A stretch of DNA of 8,162 bases, taken from assembly GCA_947453015.1 (NCBI GenBank), contig CANGFL010000050.1, positions 1-8,162 of the forward strand, given 5' to 3'. The position numbers were made by a program, and so were the translations under genes. The notes beneath the pieces are model-generated. The model searched no databases, was not told the DNA's origin, and saw nothing but the letters and a program-made list of their open reading frames with translations. Each line of letters begins with the position of its first letter. The first letter of the stretch is position 1. The DNA is from Oxalobacteraceae bacterium. GTDB lineage: Bacteria > Pseudomonadota > Gammaproteobacteria > Burkholderiales > Burkholderiaceae_D. Below, one piece after another: positions 7,935 through 8,162 of the stretch.

Positions 7935-8162
7935 CCCGCTTTTCTGGCTGTCTACGTGCAGCCTCTTTCCACCATCTCGTCGCCACGCAGCTAACGCACT
8001 TAAGCGCCTCATCATTGCGGAATTGGCAACAGCTCGCACTTCTGATTTGTCTCCAAAGCCTGAGCTAACGCGACTAACTAACTATGGCTCGCTTGCGAAG
8101 TCAGCGATAACACGCTTATCATTGGCCGCACTAGCGCCGTCGTTATCAAAACGTCAGCGCTC
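7935..8162. other. Right-edge region, no confident gene; one frame open to the edge
   Basis: After the smg stop, the frame beginning at 7879 (inside smg) has no stop through 8162, at least 94 codons. It has no ATG or GTG; only TTG (7897) and CTG (7951) are possible starts. The encoded peptide is rich in Ala, Leu, Ser and Arg and I do not recognise it. The other two plus frames stop within this stretch. Near the edge are GATAAC (8106-8111), TTATC (8116-8120) and GTTATC (8142-8147), and GTCAGCG twice (8100-8106, 8153-8159). The region may be plain intergenic sequence or the front of an unrecognised gene. Confidence 0.35.

Noticed and set aside
7812..8039. 75-codon minus-strand frame spanning the end of smg
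   Set aside because: Its second half is antisense to conserved smg codons, and it has no convincing RBS or recognisable product.

Overview
The window looks like chromosomal DNA of a gammaproteobacterium. The best evidence is the divergent core block def–fmt / LysM protein–dprA–smg: Smg (DUF494) is a beta/gammaproteobacterial family, and the MetH, Fmt, Def and DprA proteins all read like gammaproteobacterial members of their families. I cannot name genus or species. I see no insertion sequence, phage gene, CRISPR array, tRNA or rRNA.

Left half (1-4886), minus strand, transcribed right to left: def (peptide deformylase), fmt (methionyl-tRNA formyltransferase), then metH (cobalamin-dependent methionine synthase), whose C-terminus runs off the left edge. 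Fmt formylates the initiator Met-tRNA from 10-formyl-THF, Def removes the formyl group from new proteins, and MetH makes methionine from homocysteine and 5-methyl-THF, so all three touch methionine or folate one-carbon chemistry. In Escherichia coli fmt is followed by rsmB; here metH takes that place. def and fmt are 174 bases apart instead of tightly coupled, with a weak hairpin and a perfect -10 hexamer between them.

fmt and metH are separated by 167 bases holding a perfect TATAAT just after the fmt stop, a potential long-range stem, and a strong intrinsic terminator ending only about 25 bases before the metH start. If that TATAAT drives metH, the terminator sits inside the metH leader, the layout of a transcription-attenuation or riboswitch control. 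This is the most interesting signal in the window.

Right half (5010-7934), plus strand, divergent from def: an exported LysM-domain protein, dprA overlapping it by 4 bases (DNA-processing protein for natural transformation), a 274-base gap, and smg. The final 228 bases contain no confident gene; one frame stays open to the right edge but has no ATG and matches nothing I recognise. The usual E. coli neighbour of smg on that side (a topoisomerase-like zinc-finger gene) is not visible.
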